Positions 14,812 through 23,717 of a stretch of DNA of 29,774 bases are shown piece by piece. Position 1 is the first letter of the stretch. Every line of letters starts with the position of its first letter. Under the pieces are notes generated by a model, which saw only the letters and a list, made by a program, of their open reading frames with translations, did no database searches and was not told the origin of the DNA. The position numbers and the translations under genes are program-made. The stretch spans positions 1 through 29,774 of the forward strand of contig JALWKJ010000254.1 in NCBI GenBank assembly GCA_027081495.1. Reading direction: 5' to 3'. Source of the DNA: Campylobacterales bacterium (GTDB lineage Bacteria > Campylobacterota > Campylobacteria > Campylobacterales > QNZT01).

Positions 14812-16007
14812 CTTAAATCTTTTACAAATTTTATAAATTCATCACCTCTTTGGGCATATGAATCAAACTGATCGAGACTCGCCGCCGCCGGAGAGAGTAT
14901 CGCAATCGAGTTTTTATCATGATTTATATCGATCTCCGACACGGCGCTTTTAAGATTTTCACACAAACGACATTCCATTCCCGCTTTATAGCCAAGAGAA
15001 AAGACTCTTTGCATATTTTTGCCGATCGCATAGATTTCGACATCATAATCTTTAAGTAAATCAAACAAGGGTTCAAGGTCGGCTCCCTTGTCGTCTCCTC
15101 CTAAAATGAGATGAACTTTTTGATCGACATAACTTTTAAGCGCCGCTATCGTAGCATCCGCATTTGTAGCTTTCGAGTCGTTAATCCAAAGCCTTCCATG
15201 TTTATCCACAAACTCTTCTAGTCTATGTCTGCCTATTTCATATGAATTTATAAGATCATAGTCAATTTCGTCAAAAAGTATCTTTGAAACCCCAAGAGCT
15301 AAAAGCGCATCGGTTAAAAACGGCTCTTTAAAATATATTTTATTGATATCTATATCAAAACGATCCGCTAAATCTTTAGCGTTCTTATATGTAAGTTTCA
15401 TCGCGTTTGTAGGAACATTCTCATACTTTTGCGGTAAAATAACCACTTCGCCCTCTCTCATGAGTGAAAGAGGTTTTAATTTCGCCTCTTCATAAGCCTC
15501 GAAACTCCCATGCCACTGTATATGATCCGCACTAACGGGCAATAAAACATATAGATTCGGTACCGCGATATTTGTATAGTGAAGCGTAAAAGAGCTGGTT
15601 TCCAGTATCCACATCGTAGCGTTTTCATCTATGTTTGCCAAAGGAGTACCAATATTTCCACCGCATACCGCCCCTCTTTTTTTAAGCAGATGCCCAATCA
15701 TGTCGGTCGTCGTAGTCTTACCGTTTGTTCCGCTTACCCAAACGCTGTAAGGCATAGTAGAAGCGAAAAGATCATATTCGCTAACAAGATTTTGGGCTTT
15801 TCGTATAAGCGGGTGAGATGGAGGGATACCGGGACTTGTAACCTCCAAATGACTCTTTTTTGGATCAAAAAGTTCGCTTGAGATAAATTCGTTACCGTTT
15901 GAATCATTTGTAACGGCGCTAAATTTGTCGTCAAAAATTTGACAATTTCCAAATTTTTTCGCTATCGCCTTTGTAGTGATTCCATATCCAAAAAGTGTCA
16001 ACATCAT
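14808..16007 (-). CDS. murD: UDP-N-acetylmuramoylalanine--D-glutamate ligase
   Basis: A cytoplasmic peptidoglycan enzyme that adds D-glutamate to UDP-MurNAc-L-Ala using ATP. The Mur ligase P-loop GTNGKTTTT is at about residues 92-100. The central domain (ETSSFTLHY, then PVSADHIQWHGSFEAYEEAK) and the C-terminal domain (GRHRLEEF, NDSKATNADATIAAL, LILGGDDKGAD) follow the family order. The length of 399 aa is slightly short against about 440 in E. coli but normal for Campylobacterota. The start is the first of two adjacent ATG codons overlapping the mraY stop, so the second (16004) is possible. It is translationally coupled to mraY. Confidence 0.97.
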   Translation of the reverse strand: MMLTLFGYGITTKAIAKKFGNCQIFDDKFSAVTNDSNGNEFISSELFDPKKSHLEVTSPGIPPSHPLIRKAQNLVSEYDLFASTMPYSVWVSGTNGKTTTTDMIGHLLKKRGAVCGGNIGTPLANIDENATMWILETSSFTLHYTNIAVPNLYVLLPVSADHIQWHGSFEAYEEAKLKPLSLMREGEVVILPQKYENVPTNAMKLTYKNAKDLADRFDIDINKIYFKEPFLTDALLALGVSKILFDEIDYDLINSYEIGRHRLEEFVDKHGRLWINDSKATNADATIAALKSYVDQKVHLILGGDDKGADLEPLFDLLKDYDVEIYAIGKNMQRVFSLGYKAGMECRLCENLKSAVSEIDINHDKNSIAILSPAAASLDQFDSYAQRGDEFIKFVKDLS

Positions 16008-17065
16008 CTAATTTTCAATGTAATAAGCGCTAAAAGGTTAGATATGAGGGCCATGATCCAAAATCTTACTATTATTTTGTTTTCAGCCCATCCTTTGAGT
16101 TCAAAATGGTGGTGAATAGGAGCCATTTTAAATACCCTTTTTTTTCTTGCTTTATAACTTCCAACCTGCAAGATGACGGATACCGTCTCCATCACGAAAA
16201 CAAATCCCACAAGCAGCAAAAGCAGTTCATTTTTCGTAACTATCGCCATATATGCTATAAATCCGCCTAAGCTCAAACTTCCGCTATCTCCCATAAAAAT
16301 TTCCGCGGGATGACAATTGTGCCACAAAAACCCTATAAGAGAGCCCACAAGAGCCGTCGCTACGATAGCCACCTCCCCGAGTCCCTTTATGTTCGGAACA
16401 AGAAGATAATCGCTTAATATCGCGTGTCCCATCACATATACAAAGACGCTGAGACTCATAATCGAAAATATAGAAGGAACGGTCGCTAGTCCGTCCAATC
16501 CGTCGGTGAGATTTACGGCATTTGAAGTCGAAACAAATACCAAAGTCCAAAAAGCTATCGCAAAAAGTCCCATATTAAAAAGGGGATATTTATAAAAAGG
16601 GATATAAAGCTCCGTTAAAAATCCACCTATATAAAGATATGCGCCTATAAGCAACGAAACTAAAATCTGCAACAGCAATTTAGTTTTTGAAGTAAGTCCG
16701 TCTTCATTATTTCCGCCTCTGATTTTTGAAAGATCGTCTTTGATGCCGATCATCGCAAAAAGAACGATCGTCATAATCGCGCCAAGAGCGTAAAAATTGT
16801 TGAACTTTATGGTCAAGATCGAAGCTACAAGAGTCGAAGCTATAAAAACGAGCCCGCCCATCGTGGGGGTAGTCGATTTTAACTGATGAGTTTTTGGAGC
16901 GTTTTTATAAATCGGCTGATTAGCTTTTTTCCTTTTCGCCCATGAAATGTAGCGAGGCATAAGATAAAGGGTTAAAATAAAACCGATAAAAAAAGAGATT
17001 CCCGCCCGAACGGTAATATATTGAAATATATTTATATCAAAAAGCTTATAAAAGAGATAAAGCAT
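16004..17065 (-). CDS. mraY: Phospho-N-acetylmuramoyl-pentapeptide-transferase
   Basis: A polytopic inner-membrane enzyme that makes lipid I from UDP-MurNAc-pentapeptide and undecaprenyl phosphate. Family motifs are present: TPTMGG near residue 67, GIKDDLSK (the aspartate pair), NAVNLTDGLDGLA, FMGDSGSLSLGG and the APIHHHFELKGW loop. The 353-aa length is typical. It starts behind AAGGA, is divergent from gpmI, and forms a two-gene unit with murD. The rest of the dcw cluster is not here. Confidence 0.98.
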   Translation of the reverse strand: MLYLFYKLFDINIFQYITVRAGISFFIGFILTLYLMPRYISWAKRKKANQPIYKNAPKTHQLKSTTPTMGGLVFIASTLVASILTIKFNNFYALGAIMTIVLFAMIGIKDDLSKIRGGNNEDGLTSKTKLLLQILVSLLIGAYLYIGGFLTELYIPFYKYPLFNMGLFAIAFWTLVFVSTSNAVNLTDGLDGLATVPSIFSIMSLSVFVYVMGHAILSDYLLVPNIKGLGEVAIVATALVGSLIGFLWHNCHPAEIFMGDSGSLSLGGFIAYMAIVTKNELLLLLVGFVFVMETVSVILQVGSYKARKKRVFKMAPIHHHFELKGWAENKIIVRFWIMALISNLLALITLKIR

Positions 17066-17150
17066 TGCATTCCTTAAATGATTTAAAAGGCAATTTTAGT
17101 AAAATCAAACTTTTATCACAGTAATTATTAAAACTAGGGGAAATTTTTAA

Positions 17151-17216
17151 ATGAAACATTCATATTTTAAAATTCAAAGCTTCCTTGCAGGAGAAAATAT
17201 CAGTGAAAACGAATAA
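17151..17216 (+). CDS. Possible 21-aa leader ORF overlapping the gpmI start
   Basis: ATG at 17151 has a plausible ribosome site (AGGGGAAA, 17137-17144) and opens a 21-codon frame beginning MKHSYFKIQSFL. Its stop (17214-17216) lies 12 nt inside gpmI, read from the GTG at 17203. The arrangement could couple gpmI translation to the leader or could be chance. No homologue is known to me. Confidence 0.3.
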   Translation: MKHSYFKIQSFLAGENISENE

Positions 17217-18684
17217 AGTACTGCTAGTCATAACAGACGGTATCGGATACAATAAAAACTGCGAAAACAATGCGTTTTGCATGGCAAAAAAGAGCGCTTA
17301 CGACTATCTTTTTAAAAATGTGCCGTATTCTCTTGTTAAAACATCTGGACTAAGCGTCGGACTTCCCGAGGGTCAAATGGGAAATTCCGAAGTCGGACAT
17401 ATGACGATCGGCAGCGGAAGAGTTTTGTATCAAAACCTCGTAAAAATCTCTAAAGCCGTAAATGACGGCTCTTTGGAAAAAAACGAAGCGTTAAATGAAA
17501 TATTAAAAAACGCCGAAGAAAAAATTCACATAATCGGTCTTTTAAGCGACGGCGGAGTCCATTCTCATATAGAGCACATAAAAGCTTTGGCGAAAATCTG
17601 CTCAAAAAAAGATAAAAAAGTCGCGCTTCATATTATAACCGACGGTAGAGATGTCAGTCCGACTTCCGCACCCGATTTTTTGAGACAAATCGAATCGATT
17701 TTAAACGACGATATTTTTATAGCGACGATTTCGGGTCGATTTTTCACTATGGATCGCGATAAACGGTGGGAAAGAATCAAAAAAGCCTATGACGCGATCG
17801 CAAACGCTTATCCAAAAACCGATCTAACGCCGCTAGAGTATATAAAATCACAATATGAAAACGACAATACGGACGAATTTATCGAACCGGTCGCTTTTGG
17901 GTCGTACGACGGTATCAAAAACAACGAGGGCATGATCTTTGCAAACTTTAGAAGCGATCGAATGAGAGAGATTACCGAAGCTTTAGGCAATATGAATTTC
18001 AACTATTTTGAAACAAACCCCCTTCAACTTCATATCGCTACTATGACTGAGTATAGCAAAGATTTTAACTATCCTATTTTATTTAAGGAAGAACTTCCTA
18101 AAAATGTACTTGCTCAAATCATAAGCGATGCGGGATTAAATCAATTTCATACGGCAGAAACCGAAAAATACGCGCATGTAACATTTTTTTTCAATGGCGG
18201 AATCGAGCAGCCTTTTATAAATGAAACAAGGGTTTTAGTTCCAAGTCCAGATGTAAGAACCTACGACAAAAAACCGCAAATGAGCGCGCCGGAGGTTGGT
18301 GAAAATGTGAGAATCGCCATGAAAGAAGGTTACGATTTTATCGTCGTAAATTTCGCAAACGGCGATATGGTAGGTCATACCGGCGATTTAGACGCCGCGA
18401 TAAAAGCCGTTGAATGTATAGACAAAGAACTTGATATGATCATAAAAGTCGCAAAAGAAAAAGAGTATAGTATGATTCTAACAAGCGATCACGGCAACTG
18501 TGAACTCATGAGAGATGAAAACGGAAAACCGCTTACAAATCACACTCTATTTGATGTACTTTGCTTTGTTATGAGCGAAAATGTCCATACGGTAAAAAAC
18601 GGAGGACTTAACAATATAGCGCCAAGCGTTTTAAAATTGATGGGACTTCCCATACCGCACGAGATGGATGAACCGCTTGTTTAA
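17203..18684 (+). CDS. gpmI: 2,3-bisphosphoglycerate-independent phosphoglycerate mutase
   Basis: Interconverts 3- and 2-phosphoglycerate in glycolysis and gluconeogenesis through a Mn2+-bound phosphoserine. It has the metal site LVITDGIG near the N-terminus, the catalytic serine in GNSEVGHMTIGSGR, the DGRDVSPTSAPDF substrate loop, and the alkaline-phosphatase-like metal motifs NFANGDMVGHTG and TSDHGNCE. The start is set at GTG 17203, because AGGAG lies 9 nt upstream (17189-17193). An in-frame TTG at 17185 would place that site inside the coding sequence. The resulting length is 493 aa. A short overlapping ORF sits across the start. Confidence 0.96.
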   Translation: MKTNKVLLVITDGIGYNKNCENNAFCMAKKSAYDYLFKNVPYSLVKTSGLSVGLPEGQMGNSEVGHMTIGSGRVLYQNLVKISKAVNDGSLEKNEALNEILKNAEEKIHIIGLLSDGGVHSHIEHIKALAKICSKKDKKVALHIITDGRDVSPTSAPDFLRQIESILNDDIFIATISGRFFTMDRDKRWERIKKAYDAIANAYPKTDLTPLEYIKSQYENDNTDEFIEPVAFGSYDGIKNNEGMIFANFRSDRMREITEALGNMNFNYFETNPLQLHIATMTEYSKDFNYPILFKEELPKNVLAQIISDAGLNQFHTAETEKYAHVTFFFNGGIEQPFINETRVLVPSPDVRTYDKKPQMSAPEVGENVRIAMKEGYDFIVVNFANGDMVGHTGDLDAAIKAVECIDKELDMIIKVAKEKEYSMILTSDHGNCELMRDENGKPLTNHTLFDVLCFVMSENVHTVKNGGLNNIAPSVLKLMGLPIPHEMDEPLV

Positions 18685-18757
18685 CAAATATCTCTGTTTA
18701 AACATTATTACAATATTATATATTATATGAAATATAACGAAATCTTAAAGGAATTTT

Positions 18758-19501
18758 ATGCAATTTAGCGGTAAAAATGTACTTATAACCGGTGCGAGTA
18801 AAGGCATAGGTAAGGAGATCGCGATAGTTTTGGCTAAATACGGTCTAAAAGTTTGGATAAATTACAGATCAAAACCCCATCTCGCCGATGAACTACAAAA
18901 GCAAATCGAAGAAGACGGAGGCAAAGCGGCCGTTATCGGTTTTGACGCCGCCGACGAAAGCGCTTTTATCGCCGGGGTTAAAACCGTTGTCGAAAGTGAC
19001 GGCGAATTATCGTATCTTGTTAACAACGCCGGCATAACTGACGATAAATTAGCGCTTAGGATGAAACTCAAAGATTTTGAACATGTCGTAAAAACAAATC
19101 TTAATTCAGCTTTTTTAGGTTGTAAGGAAGCATTGAAAATCATGAGCAAAAAAAGATTCGGAAGCGTTGTAAATATCTCTTCCATAGTAAGCGAAACGGG
19201 AAATATCGGTCAAGTAAACTATAGCGCGAGCAAAGGCGCCATAAACTCCATGACAAAAAGTTTCGCTTTGGAAGGCGCTGCGAGAGGAATAAGGTTCAAC
19301 GCTATAACTCCCGGTTTCATCGCTACCGATATGACAGATGAATTGAGTGAAGAGATCAAAAAATCATATACCGATAAAATACCTTTGGGAAGATTCGGAG
19401 AAGCCCGCGATATCGCCAAATCAACGGCGTTTTTACTAAGCGACGACGCATCATATATTACGGGAGAGATTCTTAAGGTTAACGGCGGCTTATATGTTTA
19501 A
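18758..19501 (+). CDS. fabG: 3-oxoacyl-[acyl-carrier-protein] reductase
   Basis: NADPH-dependent reduction of 3-oxoacyl-ACP in fatty-acid elongation. It is a short-chain dehydrogenase with the cofactor motif TGASKGIGKE (about 10-19), NNAG, and the catalytic Ser-Tyr-Lys in NISSIVSE and YSASKGA. The C-terminus (YITGEILKVNGGLYV) is typical of FabG. The length is 247 aa and the ribosome site AAAGGA. It heads the group fabG-acpP-fabF-accA, which supports FabG over other SDR enzymes. Confidence 0.96.
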   Translation: MQFSGKNVLITGASKGIGKEIAIVLAKYGLKVWINYRSKPHLADELQKQIEEDGGKAAVIGFDAADESAFIAGVKTVVESDGELSYLVNNAGITDDKLALRMKLKDFEHVVKTNLNSAFLGCKEALKIMSKKRFGSVVNISSIVSETGNIGQVNYSASKGAINSMTKSFALEGAARGIRFNAITPGFIATDMTDELSEEIKKSYTDKIPLGRFGEARDIAKSTAFLLSDDASYITGEILKVNGGLYV

Positions 19502-19561
19502 CATATCGGGATTTAACTTTTTTTTGGTAATATACCGTACACTTAATATAAGGAGAAAAAT

Positions 19562-19795
19562 ATGGCATTAATAGACGATGTAAAAGAAGTAGTAGTGGAA
19601 CAGCTGAATGTTAATCCGGACGATGTAAAAGAAGAGTCTAGATTTGTTGAAGATTTAAACGCCGATTCACTCGATGTCGTTGAATTGATCATGGAGTTGG
19701 AAGAGAAATTTGATATTGAAATTCCCGATTCCGACGCTGAATCTATCGCAACCGTAGGCGATGTAATCAAGTACATAGAAACACACAGTTCATAA
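19562..19795 (+). CDS. acpP: Acyl carrier protein
   Basis: A 77-aa acidic helical protein with the phosphopantetheine attachment serine in NADSLDVVEL (about residue 38). It carries growing acyl chains in type II fatty-acid synthesis. A strong AAGGAGA site precedes the ATG, and the 60-nt gap after fabG has a possible -10 (TAATAT near 19528), which would allow separate high expression. A terminator-like hairpin follows at once. Confidence 0.98.
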   Translation: MALIDDVKEVVVEQLNVNPDDVKEESRFVEDLNADSLDVVELIMELEEKFDIEIPDSDAESIATVGDVIKYIETHSS

Positions 19796-19801
19796 TAACG
19801 A

Positions 19802-19826
19802 CGAAAAACCCTTGCCGGGTTTTTCG
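19802..19826 (+). terminator. Terminator or attenuator between acpP and fabF
   Basis: CGAAAAACCC and GGGTTTTTCG form a perfect 10-bp stem with loop TTGCC, starting 6 nt after the acpP stop. The stem's T run and the following ATTTT fit a Rho-independent terminator. Partial read-through would make acpP more abundant than fabF and accA. Confidence 0.8.
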
Positions 19827-19860
19827 ATTTTCACACAGGTAATATTGAAGGAGATAGGAT

Positions 19861-21075
19861 TTGAGAAGGGTAGTAATAACCGGTTTGGGTATGATCAATG
19901 CCGTGGGCATAGATAAAGAGAGTTCTTTTAAAGCCATAGTTGAAGGAAAATGTGGCATTAAAAGCATTAGCTTATTCGATACGACAAAGCACACAGTAAA
20001 GATCGCCGCGGAAGTAACCGACTTCGATCCTACAACCGTTATGAATCCAAAAGATGTAAAAAAAGCGGATCGTTTCATACAACTGGGCATAAAAGCCGCC
20101 AAGGAAGCTATGGACGATGCCGCTTTTGACGAATTTGACTCCGATCGTTTCGGAATGGTATCGGCATCGGGAATCGGCGGTCTTACAAATATTCAAAAAA
20201 ACTCTATCATATCTCATGAAAGAGGCGCGAGAAGAATTTCCCCTTTTTTCATTCCCTCGGCGCTGGTAAATATGCTAGGAGGGTTTATTTCGATAGAACA
20301 TGGATTAAAAGGTCCAAATCTTTCGGATGTTACGGCTTGCGCGGCGGGAACTCATGCGATTGCGACAGGTACGAAATCTATTATGCTGGGATCGGCGGAT
20401 CAAATGTTGATCGTGGGCGCGGAATCGGCTATATGCGATGTCGGAATCGGAGGATTTGCCTCTATGAAAGCTCTATCTACCGACAATGAGACTCCTCAGA
20501 AATCATCGAGACCTTTTGATGCGACAAGAAACGGTTTCGTAATGGGCGAAGGGGCCGGGGCTTTGGTTCTTGAAGAGTATGAAAGTGCGAAAAAAAGAGG
20601 AGCGTTTATTTACGGCGAGGTTATAGGCTTTGGAGAAAGCGGCGACGCAAATCACATAACTTCACCCGTGGTTGACGGTCCTTATCGAGCGATGAAAGCG
20701 GCTTGGGAGATGGCTAAAAAACCTAAAATCGACTATATAAACGCGCATGGAACCAGCACGCCCGCAAACGATAAAAATGAAACCGGCGCATTGAAGCTGC
20801 TATTTGGCGCAAAAGAGAACTGTCCGCCCGTAAGCTCTACAAAAGGACAAATCGGTCACTGCTTAGGCGCAGCAGGCACGATAGAGGCTATAATATCTTT
20901 GATGGCGATAAGAGACTCGATTCTTCCTCCTACCATCAACTATGAAAACCCTGATCCCGAATGCGACCTTGACTATATTCCAAACGAGGCAAGAGAGGCT
21001 AAGGTGCAGATTATCATGAGTAACTCTTTTGGCTTTGGAGGAACAAACGGCTCTATAATACTGAAAAAAATATAA
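19861..21075 (+). CDS. fabF: 3-oxoacyl-[acyl-carrier-protein] synthase II
   Basis: A condensing enzyme that elongates acyl-ACP with malonyl-ACP. The catalytic cysteine is in VTACAAGTH, and the two histidines are in NAHGTSTPANDKNE and in KGQIGHCLGAAG, which also has the active lysine. The C-terminal glycine loop NSFGFGGTNGS is intact. It starts with a TTG codon behind GAAGGAGAT; no better in-frame start gives the conserved RRVVITGLG beginning. The 404-aa length is normal. It lies after the acpP hairpin and 9 nt before accA. Confidence 0.97.
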   Translation: MRRVVITGLGMINAVGIDKESSFKAIVEGKCGIKSISLFDTTKHTVKIAAEVTDFDPTTVMNPKDVKKADRFIQLGIKAAKEAMDDAAFDEFDSDRFGMVSASGIGGLTNIQKNSIISHERGARRISPFFIPSALVNMLGGFISIEHGLKGPNLSDVTACAAGTHAIATGTKSIMLGSADQMLIVGAESAICDVGIGGFASMKALSTDNETPQKSSRPFDATRNGFVMGEGAGALVLEEYESAKKRGAFIYGEVIGFGESGDANHITSPVVDGPYRAMKAAWEMAKKPKIDYINAHGTSTPANDKNETGALKLLFGAKENCPPVSSTKGQIGHCLGAAGTIEAIISLMAIRDSILPPTINYENPDPECDLDYIPNEAREAKVQIIMSNSFGFGGTNGSIILKKI

Positions 21076-21084
21076 GGCTTTTAA

Positions 21085-22146
21085 ATGGTAACTTACCTCG
21101 AGTTTGAAAAAGGCATAGAGCAGATCGACAAAGATGTTCGTGAAGCGAGGGCAAAAGGGGATATAGACGCGGTCGAGATATTGCAAAAAAACTTTGAGAA
21201 AGAGGTTTCGAAAACTTTTAAGAATCTCTCGGATTATCAAAAATTACAACTCGCCCGTCATCCCAACCGTCCATATGCGCTTGATTATATAAGAGGAATG
21301 ATGGAAAACGCTTATGAAATTCACGGAGACAGACAATATCGCGACGATACCGCCATAGTCTGTTATATCGGGGAAATCGGCGGACAAAAAAGCGTTGTGA
21401 TAGCCCAGCAAAAAGGAAGAGGAACAAAAAACAAGATAAAAAGAAATTTCGGCATGCCTCATCCCGAGGGCTACAGAAAGGCTTTAAGAGCCGCAAAACT
21501 GGCTGAGAAATTCAAACTGCCTATTTTATTCCTAATCGACACTCCGGGCGCTTATCCGGGAATAGGCGCCGAGGAGAGAGGACAGAGTGAAGCCATAGCG
21601 AGAAACCTGTATGAACTCAGCGATCTAAACACGATTATGATATCCGTCGTCATAGGCGAAGGCGGAAGCGGCGGAGCGCTTGCGATAGGAGTCGCGGATA
21701 AATTTGCCATGATGAGATATTCCGTTTTTAGCGTAATCTCACCCGAAGGATGCGCCGCGATTTTATGGAACGATCCTAAAAAACAAGAACAAGCGACTAA
21801 AGCCATGAAAATAACGGCCGAAGATTTAAAAGAGTTAGGTCTTATCGACGATGTTATAGATGAACCGCTTATCGGCGCTCACAGAAAAAAACAGCAGGCG
21901 ATAGAAGCGTTAAAAGAGTATTTTCTACAAAATGTCTCCGGCTTAAAACAGCTTAGCGATGAAAAAAGAATAGAACTCAGATACGAAAAACTTTTGTCTG
22001 CCGGAGCATATACTACAAAAGAGGAAGAAGCCGCCAAAAAAGAAGAAAAAGAGTCAAGCAGTACTTTTAGCTCGTTAATGGATATGATTACTCCCTCGTC
22101 AGACAAAACGGAAAAAACCGAAACGGAAAGAAAAGAGGAAAAATAG
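21085..22146 (+). CDS. accA: Acetyl-CoA carboxylase carboxyltransferase subunit alpha
   Basis: With AccD it transfers the carboxyl group from biotin to acetyl-CoA to make malonyl-CoA. The crotonase-like core shows LARHPNRPYALDYI, LIDTPGAYPGIGAEERGQ and GEGGSGGALAIGVAD, all conserved. At 353 aa it is about 35 residues longer than most AccA proteins. The extra C-terminus is a low-complexity acidic and basic tail (KKEEKESSS to TETERKEEK) and probably disordered. It follows fabF by 9 nt with a weak ribosome site (AAGG), so coupling to fabF is likely. Confidence 0.96.
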   Translation: MVTYLEFEKGIEQIDKDVREARAKGDIDAVEILQKNFEKEVSKTFKNLSDYQKLQLARHPNRPYALDYIRGMMENAYEIHGDRQYRDDTAIVCYIGEIGGQKSVVIAQQKGRGTKNKIKRNFGMPHPEGYRKALRAAKLAEKFKLPILFLIDTPGAYPGIGAEERGQSEAIARNLYELSDLNTIMISVVIGEGGSGGALAIGVADKFAMMRYSVFSVISPEGCAAILWNDPKKQEQATKAMKITAEDLKELGLIDDVIDEPLIGAHRKKQQAIEALKEYFLQNVSGLKQLSDEKRIELRYEKLLSAGAYTTKEEEAAKKEEKESSSTFSSLMDMITPSSDKTEKTETERKEEK

Positions 22147-22254
22147 TCCAAAAAGTCGAAATTCATCCGTCTTGATCTTTACTCACAAATATTACACATA
22201 AAAAAACTATACTTTTTTTAAAATTACACGATATTGCATTTATAAGGATAAACC

Positions 22255-22740
22255 GTGAATTTCAAACACAAATTAGCGATATTTGCTATTATAACTACTA
22301 TTGCGACTGCAAATGCCGGTGAATATTATATCAAATACAAAGGTATCAGACTTGGCGAAATAGATACGCTTGAGACTTTAAAATATCATTATCTTGATGC
22401 AAAAGTTACAAATTTTATAGCAAAACTCTTGCTTAGAAAAAAAAGATTCGTTTTTTATGAAGGCATACAGCCAAATATTAAAGACGCAAAATTTAGAAAA
22501 GATAAAAACAAAATACTTTTTGCTTTATATGAAGCTATCAAAACTCGCCCCAAATACAAAAAATATGTCATAAACGATACGAAACACTTAACTCTAATCT
22601 GTAATGAACAGGCATGCACCTATACTTTTATAAAAAAAGGTTCTATAAAAGGACAAGGATTGATTGAGTTTGATAAAAATAGAAATTTTGTGAGACTCAC
22701 CGAACAGCTATCGGATGTAGTAATAGCAAAAGAGAAATAA
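22255..22740 (+). CDS. Secreted protein of unknown function
   Basis: I do not recognise this family. It starts with GTG behind AAGGAT. Residues about 1-21 form a Sec signal peptide (LAIFAIITTIATANA, cleaved before GEYY). The mature part, about 140 aa, is basic and rich in lysine and aromatic residues. It begins YYIKYKGIRLGEID, contains a KLLLRKKRFVFYEG segment, and has two cysteines in ICNEQAC that could form a small disulfide. No membrane helix is seen after the signal. The YKGI-x-LGEI opening recalls periplasmic proteins with beta-barrel or lipocalin-like folds, but that is only an impression. It is a single-gene unit with a bidirectional terminator after it. Confidence 0.8.
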   Translation: MNFKHKLAIFAIITTIATANAGEYYIKYKGIRLGEIDTLETLKYHYLDAKVTNFIAKLLLRKKRFVFYEGIQPNIKDAKFRKDKNKILFALYEAIKTRPKYKKYVINDTKHLTLICNEQACTYTFIKKGSIKGQGLIEFDKNRNFVRLTEQLSDVVIAKEK

Positions 22741-22764
22741 TACAAAGGTCTAAACCTTTGTATT
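22739..22764. terminator. Bidirectional terminator between convergent genes
   Basis: AATACAAAGGT and ACCTTTGTATT form a perfect 11-bp stem around CTAA. It serves the plus-strand gene ending at 22740 and the minus-strand petC ending at 22775. T-rich sequence lies on both sides in the required senses. Confidence 0.8.
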
Positions 22765-22774
22765 ATTTAAATTG

Positions 22775-23707
22775 TTAGTGCAATTTACTCCAGATTTTTT
22801 GTTTCCAAAGATATGCGATAATCGTAAAGATAACAAAGTAAAGAATAACTTTCCATCCAAGCGACTCTCTTGCGGGTTTGCTAGGATCACCCACATCTTC
22901 AAGATGCTGCCTTACCTTTTCATAACCTTCCGCAGTCAAACCGACTCTAGGCATAGCGGTTCCGTGAAGTTGAGATTGAGGATCTTCGACAAATGTCTCA
23001 AGAAAATCTTCACTTCTTGCTCGAATTATGATAGAAAGATCGGGTGGTAATTTACCGATATATTTCGCTAAATGATCTTGATACTCCACAACTTTGAGTT
23101 TATACGCCAATTCGTCTTTTTTATATTTAAATTTAGGAGTCTCTCCAAGTTGAGTCCATTTTGCATATCTCATAGCATGACATCGCCCACAAGCCATATC
23201 GTAAGCCTCTTTTGGAGTAACCTCTTTTGGAGCTATCGATTTTAAGTATGCGACCATATCCGCGACTTCTTGCTCCAAATCTCCACCGGCACCCGCAAAC
23301 GAACTCATGGGATAAGGTTTGCTTTCACTAAATTTGTGCTCGACTTTTAACGCGTGAGCCGGGTTTTTTATAAGATCCGCAAGAAATTTTTCATCGAGCA
23401 AAGCCCCTACGATACTAAGATCCGGCGGATTGACGCCGTATGTCGCGGCGGCGGTACTCGCATCCATGGGTGCTGGAGCGTCTGCCGCTTTGATTCCATG
23501 GCAGCCGGTACAAGCGCCCGCTCCCATAACAAGCTCTTTACCTTTAGCGGGGTCGCCTTTGACTTTAAGCTCCGGCAGATCCTTGTATGCAAATCCCTTG
23601 CCTTCCACATGTTTGTGCATCTGAGAATGCGCGAACGGCTCAACTCCAAAATATGTTATCAGCGTAAAAACGATAACTACTATTAAAATTTTTATTTCTT
23701 TATTCAT
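22775..23707 (-). CDS. petC: Di-heme cytochrome c subunit of the bc1 complex
   Basis: The c-type subunit that takes electrons from the Rieske protein and passes them to periplasmic cytochromes. It has two heme motifs, CTGCH at 66-70 and CGRCH at 173-177, as in epsilonproteobacterial complexes in place of mono-heme cytochrome c1. An N-terminal hydrophobic helix (about 6-21) and a C-terminal helix (about 286-301, WKVILYFVIFTIIAYLW) anchor it. The length is 310 aa. The ATG has a strong GGAGG site and follows petB by 10 nt. Last gene of the petABC operon. Confidence 0.95.
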   Translation of the reverse strand: MNKEIKILIVVIVFTLITYFGVEPFAHSQMHKHVEGKGFAYKDLPELKVKGDPAKGKELVMGAGACTGCHGIKAADAPAPMDASTAAATYGVNPPDLSIVGALLDEKFLADLIKNPAHALKVEHKFSESKPYPMSSFAGAGGDLEQEVADMVAYLKSIAPKEVTPKEAYDMACGRCHAMRYAKWTQLGETPKFKYKKDELAYKLKVVEYQDHLAKYIGKLPPDLSIIIRARSEDFLETFVEDPQSQLHGTAMPRVGLTAEGYEKVRQHLEDVGDPSKPARESLGWKVILYFVIFTIIAYLWKQKIWSKLH

Positions 23708-23717
23708 TCCGGGCCTC

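Noticed and set aside
19543..19776. Serine-rich 77-codon frame antisense to acpP
   Set aside because: It mirrors the acidic codons of the acyl carrier protein and has no independent support.
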